Part shown: positions 1 through 8,694 of the stretch, piece after piece
Position numbering within the stretch: the first letter of the stretch is position 1
Layout of the letters: each line of letters starts with the position of its first letter
Origin: Myxococcaceae bacterium JPH2
Lineage (GTDB): Bacteria; Myxococcota; Myxococcia; Myxococcales; Myxococcaceae
Assembly (NCBI GenBank): GCA_016458225.1
Contig: JAEMGR010000022.1
Coordinates: forward strand, 1 to 64,000
Direction: 5' to 3'
Length of the DNA: 64,000 nucleotides
The notes under the pieces: generated by a model
What the model was told of the DNA's origin: nothing
Seen by the model: only the letters and a program-made list of their open reading frames with translations
The model's database searches: none
Made by a program: the position numbers and the translations under genes

Positions 1-2
1 GG

Positions 3-827
3 GGGCTCCGTGAGGACCTGCTCTCCGTGACGGTGGACGGCGCGAGCGTGCCGTACCAAGGGCGGCGCTATCACTGGGCTCCGCCCCGTGAGACGGACTT
101 CCTGCGCTTGGAGCCGGGCGAGCAGGTGTCGAACGCCGTGGATGTCGGCGCGGTCTATGACCTGTCCCGCTCGGGCCGCTACCGCCTGCGCTACCAGGCC
201 CAGGCCGCCATGTCCGCGGAGGTCGCGGCCCTTCGCTCCGAGGACCTGGAGGTGGACATCGCGGGACGTCCCTTCGTGCCGCCCTGGCGTGAGGCTCCTG
301 GCATCGTCTCCTCTCAGGCGCTCACCACCAGCCGCTGCGTGGAGCCGACGCATCCCGCGGCCACGCTCAACGCGGCGTTCTCCGCGGCGCGCGACATGGC
401 GGCGGACAGCGTTCAGTACTTCACGGCCTTCATTCCCCCCTCGCGCTACACGACCTGGTTCGGAACCAGCACGTCCGCTCGGATCGCGACGGTGAAGAGC
501 CACTTCGTGGCCATCTCGAATGCCTTGGCGACGCAGTCCGTGGTCATCGACTGCAGTTGCACCGACCCGGACACTTATAGCTACGTCTATCCGGACAACC
601 CGTATCGCATCTTCGTGTGCGGCCTCTTCTGGTCCGCGCCGACGACTGGCACGGATTCCAAGGGGGGATTGCTCATCCACGAGATGAGCCACTTCACCAT
701 CCTCGGAGGGACCGACGATTGGGCATTCGGACAGGCCGCATGCAAGGCCTTGGCGGCGTCCAACCCCGCCAAGGCCATCGACAACGCGGACTGCCACGAG
801 TACTTCGCGGAGGCCCGCTCTCAGTAG
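3..827 (+). CDS. M35-like (deuterolysin/peptidyl-Lys) zinc metallopeptidase, 5' end missing
   Basis: The reading frame is open from the left edge, so the start lies outside the window; the GTG at 27 is an internal codon and probably not the start. The N-terminal part looks like the beta-rich propeptide of M35 enzymes. The catalytic part holds the zinc motif HEMSH (bases 678-692) followed by GTDDWAFG, which matches the GTxDxxYG aspzincin signature where the Asp is the third zinc ligand. Several Cys residues suggest disulfides and an extracellular enzyme. M35 peptidases are secreted endopeptidases, some cutting before Lys. The protein ends with an HEYFAEARSQ-like tail typical of the family. The protease family is well supported; specificity is inference. 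Confidence 0.85.
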   Translation, partial: GLREDLLSVTVDGASVPYQGRRYHWAPPRETDFLRLEPGEQVSNAVDVGAVYDLSRSGRYRLRYQAQAAMSAEVAALRSEDLEVDIAGRPFVPPWREAPGIVSSQALTTSRCVEPTHPAATLNAAFSAARDMAADSVQYFTAFIPPSRYTTWFGTSTSARIATVKSHFVAISNALATQSVVIDCSCTDPDTYSYVYPDNPYRIFVCGLFWSAPTTGTDSKGGLLIHEMSHFTILGGTDDWAFGQAACKALAASNPAKAIDNADCHEYFAEARSQ

Positions 828-849
828 CGCCGCGCGGTGATGGGCGCGC

Positions 850-1494
850 TCACGGGTCGAATCGGAACGTGGTCTCGGTGATGGAGGCCCGCGTTCCGAA
901 GCGCTGACAGAACGCGGTCAGCGCCGCATAGGGCGCCGTGGACAGGACACTGCGGAACTCCAGATGCATCACCAGACAGTAGAGCGAGACCTCCAGGAAG
1001 CTCAGGTCTCGCTCGGGTGGCAGCGCGGCGAGCGCCGCGGGCGTGTGCTCCTCCAGCCACGCCATCATGTTGAGCAGGGATTGGCGCTGCTTGGCGGGAT
1101 GGGTTCCGCCCTCGGTCGCGCCTCCGGCCTTGGCCATCACCAGCGACACCTCGGTGGACATGGCCTGGAGGACCAGCTCCTGCGCGTTGGCGAGCACGGG
1201 CTCAGAGAGGTCCTCGGGCCAGACCACGCGCGGCGGCGTGCTCGCGCGGCGGCACAACTCACGGCAGATGTTGAGCGCGCCAAACCAGGTGCCGTGCGAA
1301 GTCTTCAGCGTGGGGATGCGCAGGGCGGGATTGCCGCCGTAGTCATTCACGTCCGAGGACATCAGGTCTCGCACCACATGGAGGGTGTGCGCGGTGCGTG
1401 TCTCCGCGGCGAAGATGCGAACGATGCGCGTGAAGTGGGAGCTGGAGCGGCCCATGAGGGTGGGCACCGCGGTGTCCGGGGATTGGAGCGTCAT
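850..1494 (-). CDS. Glutathione S-transferase family protein
   Basis: This 214-residue protein has a thioredoxin-like N-terminal half: a Ser-rich start of the first helix (GRSSSHFTRIVRIF) and the NPALRIPTL segment, where the Pro matches the cis-proline of the GSH-binding loop. An all-helical C-terminal half follows. GST family members conjugate or reduce small electrophiles with glutathione in the cytoplasm; the substrate cannot be read from sequence. The start at 1494 has an AGGA-type ribosome site and lies 19 bases after the stop of the upstream lipoprotein gene, so the two are probably one transcript. A longer frame to 1635 would run into that lipoprotein gene and is unlikely. It is divergent enough that a GST-fold protein without transferase activity is possible. 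Confidence 0.7.
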   Translation of the reverse strand: MTLQSPDTAVPTLMGRSSSHFTRIVRIFAAETRTAHTLHVVRDLMSSDVNDYGGNPALRIPTLKTSHGTWFGALNICRELCRRASTPPRVVWPEDLSEPVLANAQELVLQAMSTEVSLVMAKAGGATEGGTHPAKQRQSLLNMMAWLEEHTPAALAALPPERDLSFLEVSLYCLVMHLEFRSVLSTAPYAALTAFCQRFGTRASITETTFRFDP

Positions 1495-1513
1495 GGCGTG
1501 TCGGTCCTGAGGT

Positions 1514-2257
1514 TCAGCGAGCGGAAGGGCGGGGAGGGGGCAGACACTCGCCGGTGGTGTAGGGCCGCGTGCGGACGCACCAGGCCGGGCGGCCTTCGTC
1601 GGTCCATGAGACCTCGATGTCCGCGGCGTCGCCATCGGGCAGGGCTCCCGGCCAGTCCTCCACCCGCTGGAGTCCCCGGGCCTCGCTCCAGTGGTACAGC
1701 CCCACCGGGGCCCCTGGCTTCGCGCTGGCCAGCACGAGCGCGAGCGTGTGCTGGGGGCCGCAGGAGAGCTTCGCCACGTTGCGCTCGCCCGCGTAGACGA
1801 TGGTGGAGCGCAGGGCCTCGCCGTGCTCCAGCCAGTAGAACTCCAGCTCGGAGTTCGAGTCCTCGGTGAGGGGGGTACGGAGCAGGAACGCGGTCTCGTC
1901 GCACCAGGGCTCCATCCAGCGGCGGCCGGGCAGGGACTGCGCGGCGCCCGTGCGCGTGTCCACGAGGAGCAGCTCCCCGGTCCGCTTCTGCACGCGCACG
2001 CGCTCGGCGCGAGGGCTGGCGGAAATCTCGCGGATGCCCGTGATGCGCGCGGAGCCCGCGACCAACGTTCCGTCCTCGCCGCAGGAGGTGTTCTCCCAGT
2101 CAGCCCAGTCGCATGTGCGCTGAGAGAGATAGGTCGCGGGACCGACGACGATGGTTCGTTGGGATTCGTGGCGGCGGCATCCTCCCACCGCGAGGACTCC
2201 GCACGACGCGAGGGCCACGAGCCTCAAGGACGAACGCCATCGCTCGGTGAGATGCAT
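1514..2257 (-). CDS. Putative lipoprotein of unknown function
   Basis: The 247-residue product begins with a charged n-region, a hydrophobic stretch and the lipobox AVGGC near residue 27, so it should be lipidated and held at a membrane. Two Cys pairs follow in the mature part (CDWADWENTSC and later single Cys). The body reads like a beta-propeller or TolB-like fold (RTGELLLVDTRTGAAQSLPG), but no family is assigned. It precedes the GST-like gene by 19 bases. No function is proposed. Confidence 0.7.
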   Translation of the reverse strand: MHLTERWRSSLRLVALASCGVLAVGGCRRHESQRTIVVGPATYLSQRTCDWADWENTSCGEDGTLVAGSARITGIREISASPRAERVRVQKRTGELLLVDTRTGAAQSLPGRRWMEPWCDETAFLLRTPLTEDSNSELEFYWLEHGEALRSTIVYAGERNVAKLSCGPQHTLALVLASAKPGAPVGLYHWSEARGLQRVEDWPGALPDGDAADIEVSWTDEGRPAWCVRTRPYTTGECLPPPRPSAR

Positions 2258-2329
2258 GCGCGGCAGTCTAGGGGGGAGGCGGCGTGAAAGTCAGGGCCGG
2301 GTCATCTCGACCCGCGTCCAGGCCCGGGC

Positions 2330-3349
2330 TCATCGCATGGGCGAGACACGAAGCGTGGCGCGGGTGCGGCGTGCCCGAGGCGTCTCGCCGGTCTCTCGGC
2401 GGAAGACGCGGCGGAAGGCCGCAGGGTCCGCGTAGCCGACCTGGGCCGCGACGTCGTCCACCGCGCGCTGCGTGGTCTCCAGCAGGTGCACTGCCTGGGC
2501 GATGCGCAGGCGCTGCGCGAAGTGCTGGGGCGTGGTGCCCAGCGCGGAGCTGATCCTCCGCGCGAGCGTGCGCGGAGACGTGGCCGTGGCCCGCGCCATG
2601 TCGTGGACCGTCACCTGTCGCGCCAGGTTGGACGTGACGAAGGACTCGAGCTGGCGCACCACCGGGTCCGCGCTGCGCAGGTGCTCCAGCACCATGTAAT
2701 GCGACTGCGACGCGCGCTCGTCCAGGACGAGGTATCGGGCCACCATGTGCGCGAGCGAGGGGCTCACCCGTCGAGCCAGGAGCGCGAGCAGGAGGTCGGA
2801 GTGCGCGAACGCCGAGCCCGCGGTGTGCACGCCGCCGGACTCGACCACCATGCGGTCCGTGCGCAGCGTCACGTGAGGGAAGCGCTGGGTGAACGTGGAG
2901 CCCAGCCACCACGTCGTCGTCGCCTGCTGTCCATCGAGCACGCCCGCGGCGCCCAGGACGAAGGTCGCCGAGCAGGACGCCGCGACGCGCACCCCTTTCG
3001 CCGCGGCGCGCGCGACGGACTCGACTCCGCGCACGATGTCGGGCCGCTCCAGCGCGGCGGTGATGGCCCGTGGGGTCGCCATCCCCAAGCCCGGCAGCAC
3101 GAGCACGTCATCCGAGTCCAGCGTGCGCGGACCGAGCGCGCCATCCACCTCCAGCACTCGCTTCGTCGCCGTTCGGACCGGCTTGCCATCCACGGACACC
3201 AGCCGATGCCGGGGCGCCTGTCGGCCCTTGGGCAAGGCCACGAGCCCCGCGCGGGTGATGCGCGCCGCGGCGTCGAGGATGTCGAGCGCGACGCCCACCG
3301 GACCATCGGCGACGCCGTCGAAGACGAGCTGCGTGAGGGTTCCGCCCAT
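2330..3349 (-). CDS. GlxA-type transcriptional regulator (DJ-1/PfpI domain plus AraC HTH)
   Basis: The 339-residue protein has an N-terminal DJ-1/PfpI domain (residues about 5-180, with ASCSATFVLGAAG as the nucleophile-elbow region) and a C-terminal AraC/XylS helix-turn-helix (DMARATATSPRTLARRIS, then VDDVAAQVGYADPAAFRRVFRRETG). GlxA-like regulators sense a small ligand in the DJ-1 domain and control a neighbouring operon. It is divergent from the dienelactone hydrolase gene at 3423, the likely target. The start at 3349 (MGGTLTQLVFDG) was chosen because the domain begins there; no strong ribosome site is visible and a start about 21 codons further upstream (MVAIRRN) is possible. Confidence 0.85.
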   Translation of the reverse strand: MGGTLTQLVFDGVADGPVGVALDILDAAARITRAGLVALPKGRQAPRHRLVSVDGKPVRTATKRVLEVDGALGPRTLDSDDVLVLPGLGMATPRAITAALERPDIVRGVESVARAAAKGVRVAASCSATFVLGAAGVLDGQQATTTWWLGSTFTQRFPHVTLRTDRMVVESGGVHTAGSAFAHSDLLLALLARRVSPSLAHMVARYLVLDERASQSHYMVLEHLRSADPVVRQLESFVTSNLARQVTVHDMARATATSPRTLARRISSALGTTPQHFAQRLRIAQAVHLLETTQRAVDDVAAQVGYADPAAFRRVFRRETGETPRARRTRATLRVSPMR

Positions 3350-3422
3350 GTGGCAAGAATAGACCGAACAATGGCATTCCCGCCACTTGGCCAGATTGCG
3401 CCGTATGGCCACCATGGCGTGC

Positions 3423-4235
3423 ATGACCGACGCGATGCGAGATGATCCACTCGATGACTTCGAGCGCCGTTCCATCACCCTGGAGGGCGCGACCCGGAAT
3501 GTCTACGTCATGGGGACCGGGCCCGCGGTGATTGTCATGGCCGAGATGCCCGGCATCAGCCCCCATGTCGCGCGCTTCAGCCGCTGGGTGCGGGACGCGG
3601 GCTTCACCGTGTACATGCCGTCACTCTTCGGAAAGGACGGGGCCTATCCCCAGGCGGAGGAGGGCCTGGCGGTGATGCAGCGCGCCTGTGTCAGCGCCGA
3701 GTTCCGCGCCCTCGCGTCGAACGTGTCGAGCCCGGTGACGAAGTGGCTCCGCGCGCTCGCGGCCCACGCGCATGCGGAGTGCGGCGGGCCGGGCGTGGGG
3801 GCCATCGGGATGTGCTTCACCGGCAACTTCGCGCTCACCATGATGCTCGATGCCTCGATGCTCGCCCCAGTGTTGTGTCAGCCCGCGCTGCCGATGAATG
3901 ACCCGGGCGCGCTGGAGATTTCGCCCGAGGACCTGGCGACGGTGCGCTCGCGGCTCGAGCGCGAGAACCTGACGGTCCTCGGCTATCGCTTCGCGGGAGA
4001 TCGCTTCTGCACGGCGCAGCGGTTCGCGGCGTACTCCGAGGCGCTCGGTGAGCGCTTCGTCGCGCGAGTGCTCCCGGATGAGGCCGCCCATCCCGAGCCG
4101 CCGCCCTTCTTCGCGCGGGTCGTGAAGAGTCCCCACAGCGTCGTCACCGCTCACCTGGTGGATGCGGCCGGTCAGCCCACCGTCGCCGCGCGGGATGAAA
4201 TCCTCGCGTTCTTCGCCTCTCGGCTGAATCCCTGA
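3423..4235 (+). CDS. Dienelactone hydrolase family protein
   Basis: This alpha/beta hydrolase of about 270 residues shows the family's Cys nucleophile elbow AIGMCFTGNFA in place of GxSxG. Dienelactone hydrolases open lactone rings in catechol breakdown, but many paralogues act on other esters. The gene is divergent from a GlxA-type regulator 73 bases away, a common arrangement for ligand-induced enzyme control. There are several closely spaced ATGs (3405, 3414, 3423, 3432) and no clear Shine-Dalgarno site, so the exact start is uncertain by a few codons. Confidence 0.8.
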   Translation: MTDAMRDDPLDDFERRSITLEGATRNVYVMGTGPAVIVMAEMPGISPHVARFSRWVRDAGFTVYMPSLFGKDGAYPQAEEGLAVMQRACVSAEFRALASNVSSPVTKWLRALAAHAHAECGGPGVGAIGMCFTGNFALTMMLDASMLAPVLCQPALPMNDPGALEISPEDLATVRSRLERENLTVLGYRFAGDRFCTAQRFAAYSEALGERFVARVLPDEAAHPEPPPFFARVVKSPHSVVTAHLVDAAGQPTVAARDEILAFFASRLNP

Positions 4236-4410
4236 GCGCCCGTCACCCATCGGCGCTGCGCGAGCCCCCAACGGATTCCCAGGCGCCTGCTCAAGCCGCC
4301 TGCCCGGAGCCCGTTGCGGGGCACCTGATGACTACCTTCAGGAGCGGGTTGAGCCCGTACGGTCCTTGAGCGCTGGGCGCGAGCGCCGTCTGGGTAAGAA
4401 GGGGGCGCGG

Positions 4411-5547
4411 ATGCGTGGGCGACACCTGGGGTCTTCCCTGCTGGGGGCCGTCGCGGTGCTGGTCCTGGGGGCGGGATGCGGTGGCCCGTCGTCGGGTCAG
4501 CGAAGGGAAGAGCAAGAGGTGGCCGCGATGTACACGCTGCCGGAGCCACTGGGTGAGCACGAGGGAACGTGGCTGGCCTGGCCTCACTCCTTCGAGTTCG
4601 GGGTGGACTATCGCGATGGGCTCGACCCGAGCTGGGTGGCCATGACGCGCGCCTTGGTGACCAGCGAGAACGTCCATGTGCTCGCCCATGACGCGGGGGA
4701 GGTCCGTCGCATCCAGTCGCTCCTGACCGCCCAGGGGGTGCCGCTCGAGCGGGTCGATTTCACGACCCATGGTTTCGAGGATGTGTGGATCCGGGACTTC
4801 GGCCCCATCTATGTGCGTGACGCCGCGGGCAAGCCCACCATCGAGGGCTGGGGCTTCAACGGCTGGGGCGAGAAGCAGCCCTTCGCGCGCAGCGCCGAGG
4901 TGCCGAAGGCGATTGCCGAGAAGCAGGCGTTGCCCTACGTCGACTTGCAGCGCGACATCGTGAATGAGGGCGGGGCCGTCGAGGTTGACGCGCACGGAAC
5001 CCTCATGGCGACCCGGAGCTCGACGCTGAATGCGAACCGCAACCCGGGAATGACCCAGGAGCAGATGGAGGGCTTCTTCCGGAAGTACCTCGGCGTGACG
5101 CGCTTCATCTGGCTGGATGGCGTCGCGGGGCTCGACATCACGGACATGCACATCGACGGGTTCGCCGTCTTCGCTCGCGACAACACCCTCGTCACGATGA
5201 GCGATGACGACCTCGCGGAGTGGGGCGTGCCAGACCAGGACATCGACACCCTTCATGCCGCGACGAGCGCCTCGGGCCAGCCGTACACGCTCGTGACGCT
5301 GCCCCTCACCGCGAAGGACGTGACGACCACGTGGGGAAAGCAGCTCGGGTACAAAGGGTCCTACGTGAACTACTACGTGGCCAACTCGGTGGTGTTGGTG
5401 CCGAACTACGCGGACGCCAATGACGGTGTCGCCAATGCCATCATCCAGAAGCTGTTCCCGGACAAGAAGGTCGTCGGCATCGACGTGCGAAACCTCTATG
5501 CCGAGGGCGGCATGGTGCATTGCGTGACGCAGCCTCAGCCTCGGTAG
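4411..5547 (+). CDS. Agmatine deiminase / peptidyl-arginine deiminase family lipoprotein
   Basis: The 378-residue protein carries a signal with lipobox VLGAGC and then a complete PAD-type domain: EGTWLAWPHS, WIRDFGPIYV, NEGGAVEVDAHG, DMHIDGFA and the C-terminal active-site element EGGMVHCVTQ with the catalytic Cys. The family hydrolyses agmatine to N-carbamoylputrescine and ammonia, or guanidino groups of peptides. Most agmatine deiminases are cytoplasmic; here the enzyme should be anchored outside the inner membrane. The start at 4411 is set by the lipoprotein signal and an AAGAAGGGGG ribosome site. Agmatine versus peptidyl-arginine substrate cannot be decided by eye. Confidence 0.88.
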   Translation: MRGRHLGSSLLGAVAVLVLGAGCGGPSSGQRREEQEVAAMYTLPEPLGEHEGTWLAWPHSFEFGVDYRDGLDPSWVAMTRALVTSENVHVLAHDAGEVRRIQSLLTAQGVPLERVDFTTHGFEDVWIRDFGPIYVRDAAGKPTIEGWGFNGWGEKQPFARSAEVPKAIAEKQALPYVDLQRDIVNEGGAVEVDAHGTLMATRSSTLNANRNPGMTQEQMEGFFRKYLGVTRFIWLDGVAGLDITDMHIDGFAVFARDNTLVTMSDDDLAEWGVPDQDIDTLHAATSASGQPYTLVTLPLTAKDVTTTWGKQLGYKGSYVNYYVANSVVLVPNYADANDGVANAIIQKLFPDKKVVGIDVRNLYAEGGMVHCVTQPQPR

Positions 5548-5673
5548 CGCTTCGCGCGTTCAACCGACGCTGAGCGGTGTGCCTTGTCTCGGTCGGTGTA
5601 GGCTGGCGGGCTGGCACGGGCCGAAGGTGGCTCGGGTCCATCTCCCCAGCAGTTCATCCGAGTCGAGGCATCC

Positions 5674-6219
5674 GTGACGACCGAGCAGGTGCGCAAGGCA
5701 CGCCAGAAGTTGGTCCTGGACCACTTTCGTGACGAGGTGAGGCAGAACTGGGACGACGTCCTGTCCACCTTTCCGCATCCCCACTACGAGCTGGTCGCGA
5801 CCCTGACCGTCCATGACGGGCATGAGAAGGTTCGGGACTACTACCGCGCCACCCGCGTGGCGTTCCCGGATCAGCACCACGAAATCATCGCGCTCCGGCA
5901 CAGCGACGACGCGGTCATCGTGGAGTTCTGGCTGATGGGTACGCACCTGGGCCCGCTGGGCGCCATCCCTCCCACCGGCAGCACGTTCCGGGTGCGGATG
6001 ACCGCGTACTTCATCTTCGACGCGGCGGAGACCCTGGTCTGCGAGCGCGTCTATTTCGACTCGCTCAGCATGCTCAAGCAGCTCGTGGGGGGACTCGACA
6101 TGAAGAACCCCAAGAACTGGGTCCTCGCGGCCCGGTGCCTCAAGGGGCTCTTGTCCATGTCTGGCGAAGGCCCCGCCGAGTCGCTGCTGCGAACGAGCCC
6201 GCCCACGTTCGAGGACTGA
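5674..6219 (+). CDS. SnoaL-like (NTF2-fold) ester-cyclase family protein
   Basis: The 181-residue protein begins with a GTG and has the layout of SnoaL-like polyketide cyclase/ester cyclase proteins: an N-terminal helix (VLDHFRDEVRQNWDDVLSTF), a central cone of strands with HEKVRDYYRATRVAFPDQHHEI and a C-terminal strand VRMTAYFIFDAAETLVCERVYFD. The fold binds small molecules or acts as a cyclase or isomerase; no polyketide genes are nearby, so cyclisation is not implied. It stands alone between the deiminase and a convergent membrane protein gene. Confidence 0.75.
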   Translation: MTTEQVRKARQKLVLDHFRDEVRQNWDDVLSTFPHPHYELVATLTVHDGHEKVRDYYRATRVAFPDQHHEIIALRHSDDAVIVEFWLMGTHLGPLGAIPPTGSTFRVRMTAYFIFDAAETLVCERVYFDSLSMLKQLVGGLDMKNPKNWVLAARCLKGLLSMSGEGPAESLLRTSPPTFED

Positions 6220-6249
6220 GCGGGGGCGCGGCGACAGGCGGGGCGCTCG

Positions 6250-6837
6250 TCACTTGGGATACGACTCCGACGCGGCCTCCTTGCGCGCGCGCTCCGTATC
6301 CGCTCGCTGCTTTCGTTCATGGTCCCACCGCGCGCGGTCGTCGATGTCCTGCTGCTGCTGCGCGGGAAACTCCGTGATGATCAGCGGAGCGAGCTGCTCG
6401 AGCGTCTGCTTGAGCTGCGGGAACGACACCTCGTCCTTCACCACGAGGACCTTCCACGGGTCCGACGTGCTGCTGCGTTTCAGGTCGAACGCGATGTGGC
6501 CCGAGGGCCGCATCTCGGGCGGGACGCGGACGTAGACCGACCTGCGTGTCGTGTCGAACCCGCAGGGAGTGACTGTCACGCTCGTGTAGGAATACTGGCT
6601 GTGGCGTCGGCTGTGCGGCCCATACTCGAGCTCACACGCATTCAACGGCCGGAGCTGCTCCTGGAACGACGCCAGCTCCGCCAGGTCTCCCACGTTCGTG
6701 GTGCGCAAGAAGCCCATCGGCGAGAGCCCGATCGCCAGGCCGAGGGTGATTGCCCCGGTCGCGCTGATGACTCCGAAGCCAATCAGGGCGCGCAGGAGCC
6801 CGGAGACGCGGGGCGGGGGAGGAGTCGGTGATGACAT
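6250..6837 (-). CDS. Hypothetical membrane-anchored protein
   Basis: The 195-residue product has a short Pro-rich N-terminus and one long hydrophobic segment (residues about 13-37), then a soluble domain with two Cys and a C-terminal charged, Gln/Arg-rich helix (QQQQDIDDRARWDHERKQRADTERARK kept short here: about residues 160-190). It is likely an inner-membrane protein with an outward domain. No family was recognised. Confidence 0.6.
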   Translation of the reverse strand: MSSPTPPPPRVSGLLRALIGFGVISATGAITLGLAIGLSPMGFLRTTNVGDLAELASFQEQLRPLNACELEYGPHSRRHSQYSYTSVTVTPCGFDTTRRSVYVRVPPEMRPSGHIAFDLKRSSTSDPWKVLVVKDEVSFPQLKQTLEQLAPLIITEFPAQQQQDIDDRARWDHERKQRADTERARKEAASESYPK

Positions 6838-7031
6838 GGTGCGCCGACCCTAGTGGAGCTGCTCCCACCCGAACAATCCGCTCGTTTTCGAGGGTGGGTG
6901 AATTCCAGTTTTATATGGTAATTTTGACTTAGTGGACTTTTCTTGTTTTCTGTTCTAAGGATTCGAGAGTCCACTTTGGCGATCCCGCGCCGAAGGGACT
7001 GGATCCGCTTCAGGACAAGAGGAAGACACGC
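6838..7031. promoter_or_regulatory. AT-rich promoter region of the M57-S1 protease unit, with inverted repeat
   Basis: This gap is much richer in A and T than its surroundings. A TTGACT -35-like box lies at 6924-6929. Arms AGTGGACT (6931-6938) and AGTCCACT (6968-6975) are exact inverted repeats around an AT-rich centre that includes TTCTAA (6953-6958). No well-spaced -10 pairs with the TTGACT box. The inverted repeat is a plausible operator or an RNA hairpin in the leader of the 7032 gene. Confidence 0.4.
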
Positions 7032-7802
7032 ATGTTCAAGAGAGCAGCGGTGCTCGCGGTGAGCTGTGGTGCGCTTTTGGCCGGTTGTGGCACGGACGTG
7101 GCGCAGGAGAACCAGGAGATTGTTGCGAACCTGGCCAAGGCTGGCTTCCCGTCGGACGACATCACGGTGGTGGATGGCGCGGTCTACGTGGGTGGTGACG
7201 CGCATGTGACGCTCGAGGCGTCTCGCGAGATGCTGCAGGCCGGCACGGACAGCCAGGAGCAGTATCGGACCACCAACCTGGTGAGCAGCTCCAAGACGAA
7301 GATCTGCGTCAACCCCACGACCGCGTTCGCGAACATCGGTCTGTTCAGCACCGGCCTCAATCAAGCCATCAGCAAGTACAACGCGCTGGGGCTCACGTTC
7401 CAGTTGGCGCGCGGCCCCACCACGGGTTGCAGCGCGAACATCACGGCCCAGACCACGACGGGCGTGGGCGGCTCCTCCGGCTTCCCGTCCGGTGGCAACC
7501 CCTACGGCGCCATCAACATCGGCACCGGCCTGACGAGCTACAGCCAGGGCGTGAGCACGCACGTCATCATGCACGAGATTGGCCACACCATCGGCTTCCG
7601 CCACTCGGACTACTACAACCGCGCCATCAGCTGTGGCGGCACGGCGACCAACGAGGGCACCGCGGGCGTGGGCGCCGTCCTCATCAATGGCACGCCGGCC
7701 ACCGCCACGGTGGGCGGCTCGGTGATGAACTCCTGCTTCCGGAGCAGCGAGACGGGGAATTGGACCGGCACGGACGTCACCGCGCTGACCACCCTGTACT
7801 GA
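7032..7802 (+). CDS. M57 family metallopeptidase (dual-action HEIGH peptidase), secreted
   Basis: The 256-residue protein starts with a lipoprotein-type signal (LLAGCG around residue 20), a propeptide, and a catalytic domain with the exact family signature HEIGHTIGFRH at residues 181-191, whose three His bind zinc. M57 was defined on Myxococcus extracellular proteases. Cys residues C92, C133, C200 and C237 may form disulfides. The upstream region is AT-rich with an inverted repeat, and a serine protease gene follows only 3 bases downstream, so both are probably made together as secreted lytic enzymes. Confidence 0.92.
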   Translation: MFKRAAVLAVSCGALLAGCGTDVAQENQEIVANLAKAGFPSDDITVVDGAVYVGGDAHVTLEASREMLQAGTDSQEQYRTTNLVSSSKTKICVNPTTAFANIGLFSTGLNQAISKYNALGLTFQLARGPTTGCSANITAQTTTGVGGSSGFPSGGNPYGAINIGTGLTSYSQGVSTHVIMHEIGHTIGFRHSDYYNRAISCGGTATNEGTAGVGAVLINGTPATATVGGSVMNSCFRSSETGNWTGTDVTALTTLY

Positions 7803-7805
7803 GTC

Positions 7806-8576
7806 ATGGTTGCCTGGCCCCCCAGTTCCCTGTTGGCACTGAGGGGGCCTCTCCTCGTGGGCGTCGCGTGTCTGGGCATCCTGGCCTGTGGTCACGCGGA
7901 GCCCGAGGAGCCCGCCGTCTGTTCGGAGGAGCCGCGCGCCGAAGTGAGCAGTCAATGGCAGTGCGGCCCCACCCTCGACTTCACGCCCGTCAATCATTAC
8001 GAGGGCGAGTTCGCGGACGTGGTGCAGGAGCGCGAGGACGCGGTCGTCTTGATTGATGGCCGCTGTACCGGGACGCTCATCGCCGCCGAGGCGGGTCCCG
8101 TGGTGTTGACCGCGGGGCACTGCGCGGGGCTCGGAGACACGACGTTTCTGGTCTTCAACTTCGAGGATGACCCCGACGGCGACGCGTTGATGACGAATGG
8201 AACCGTCATCGAGCAATCGTCCGAGCCGGACTACGCGCTCATCCTGCCGGACACGCTGCCCGCGGCCATTCCGACTCCCCTGACGACGCGCATCACCGAA
8301 GCGCTGGCCATCATCCAGCACCCGCGCGGCATGAAGAAGGTCATCGCCGAGGGCCGATTCCTCGGCGCGTGTCATCGCCAGCTCTATTACGGGGACCTGG
8401 ACACGTTGGTCGGCAGCTCGGGCGCGAGCGTCCTCAACCGGCAGGGGTATGTGCTGGGCGTCCACACCGACGGCGACTGCGACGAGAAGGGCCATGGCTC
8501 CAATCGGGGCTGGAGCGCGGAGTCCATCGTCGAGGCCTCGCCCTACCTCGTGCCCGGCGACCTCGCCGATCGCTGA
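7806..8576 (+). CDS. S1 (trypsin/V8-like) serine protease lipoprotein
   Basis: The 256-residue product has a lipobox (ILACG near residue 28) and the three catalytic elements of S1 peptidases in order: His in VLTAGHCAG, Asp in PDYALI and Ser in GSSGASVL. The GSSG pattern resembles glutamyl-endopeptidase-like bacterial S1 enzymes. It starts 3 bases after the stop of the M57 gene, so the two are an operon. It is expected outside the cytoplasmic membrane. Confidence 0.88.
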   Translation: MVAWPPSSLLALRGPLLVGVACLGILACGHAEPEEPAVCSEEPRAEVSSQWQCGPTLDFTPVNHYEGEFADVVQEREDAVVLIDGRCTGTLIAAEAGPVVLTAGHCAGLGDTTFLVFNFEDDPDGDALMTNGTVIEQSSEPDYALILPDTLPAAIPTPLTTRITEALAIIQHPRGMKKVIAEGRFLGACHRQLYYGDLDTLVGSSGASVLNRQGYVLGVHTDGDCDEKGHGSNRGWSAESIVEASPYLVPGDLADR

Positions 8577-8636
8577 CGTCTCCCTGGCTTCATGATGAAT
8601 CAGGCAACACATGCATTTGGTTGAATCGCGGTGAAA

Positions 8637-8664
8637 TTGACTTTCAAGTCAACGCCTGGATAGC
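8637..8664 (+). promoter_or_regulatory. Candidate promoter with overlapping palindromic operator, upstream of S15 peptidase
   Basis: TTGACTTTCAAGTCAA at 8637-8652 is an inverted repeat with two 7-base arms. Its left arm doubles as a -35 box (TTGACT), and GATAGC at 8659-8664 sits 16 bases further as a weak -10. The arrangement would place a repressor over the -35 box of the gene starting at 8695. This is inference from position and symmetry. Confidence 0.4.
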
Positions 8665-8694
8665 GTGCGCGCGCCCCCCTTGCTGGAGGAGTGC

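Noticed and set aside
6783..8612. A 609-codon minus-strand frame across the two protease genes
   Set aside because: It lies antisense to the M57 and S1 genes, whose catalytic motifs are intact. Its Arg/Ala/Gly/His-rich composition is the usual antisense product of GC-rich coding DNA.
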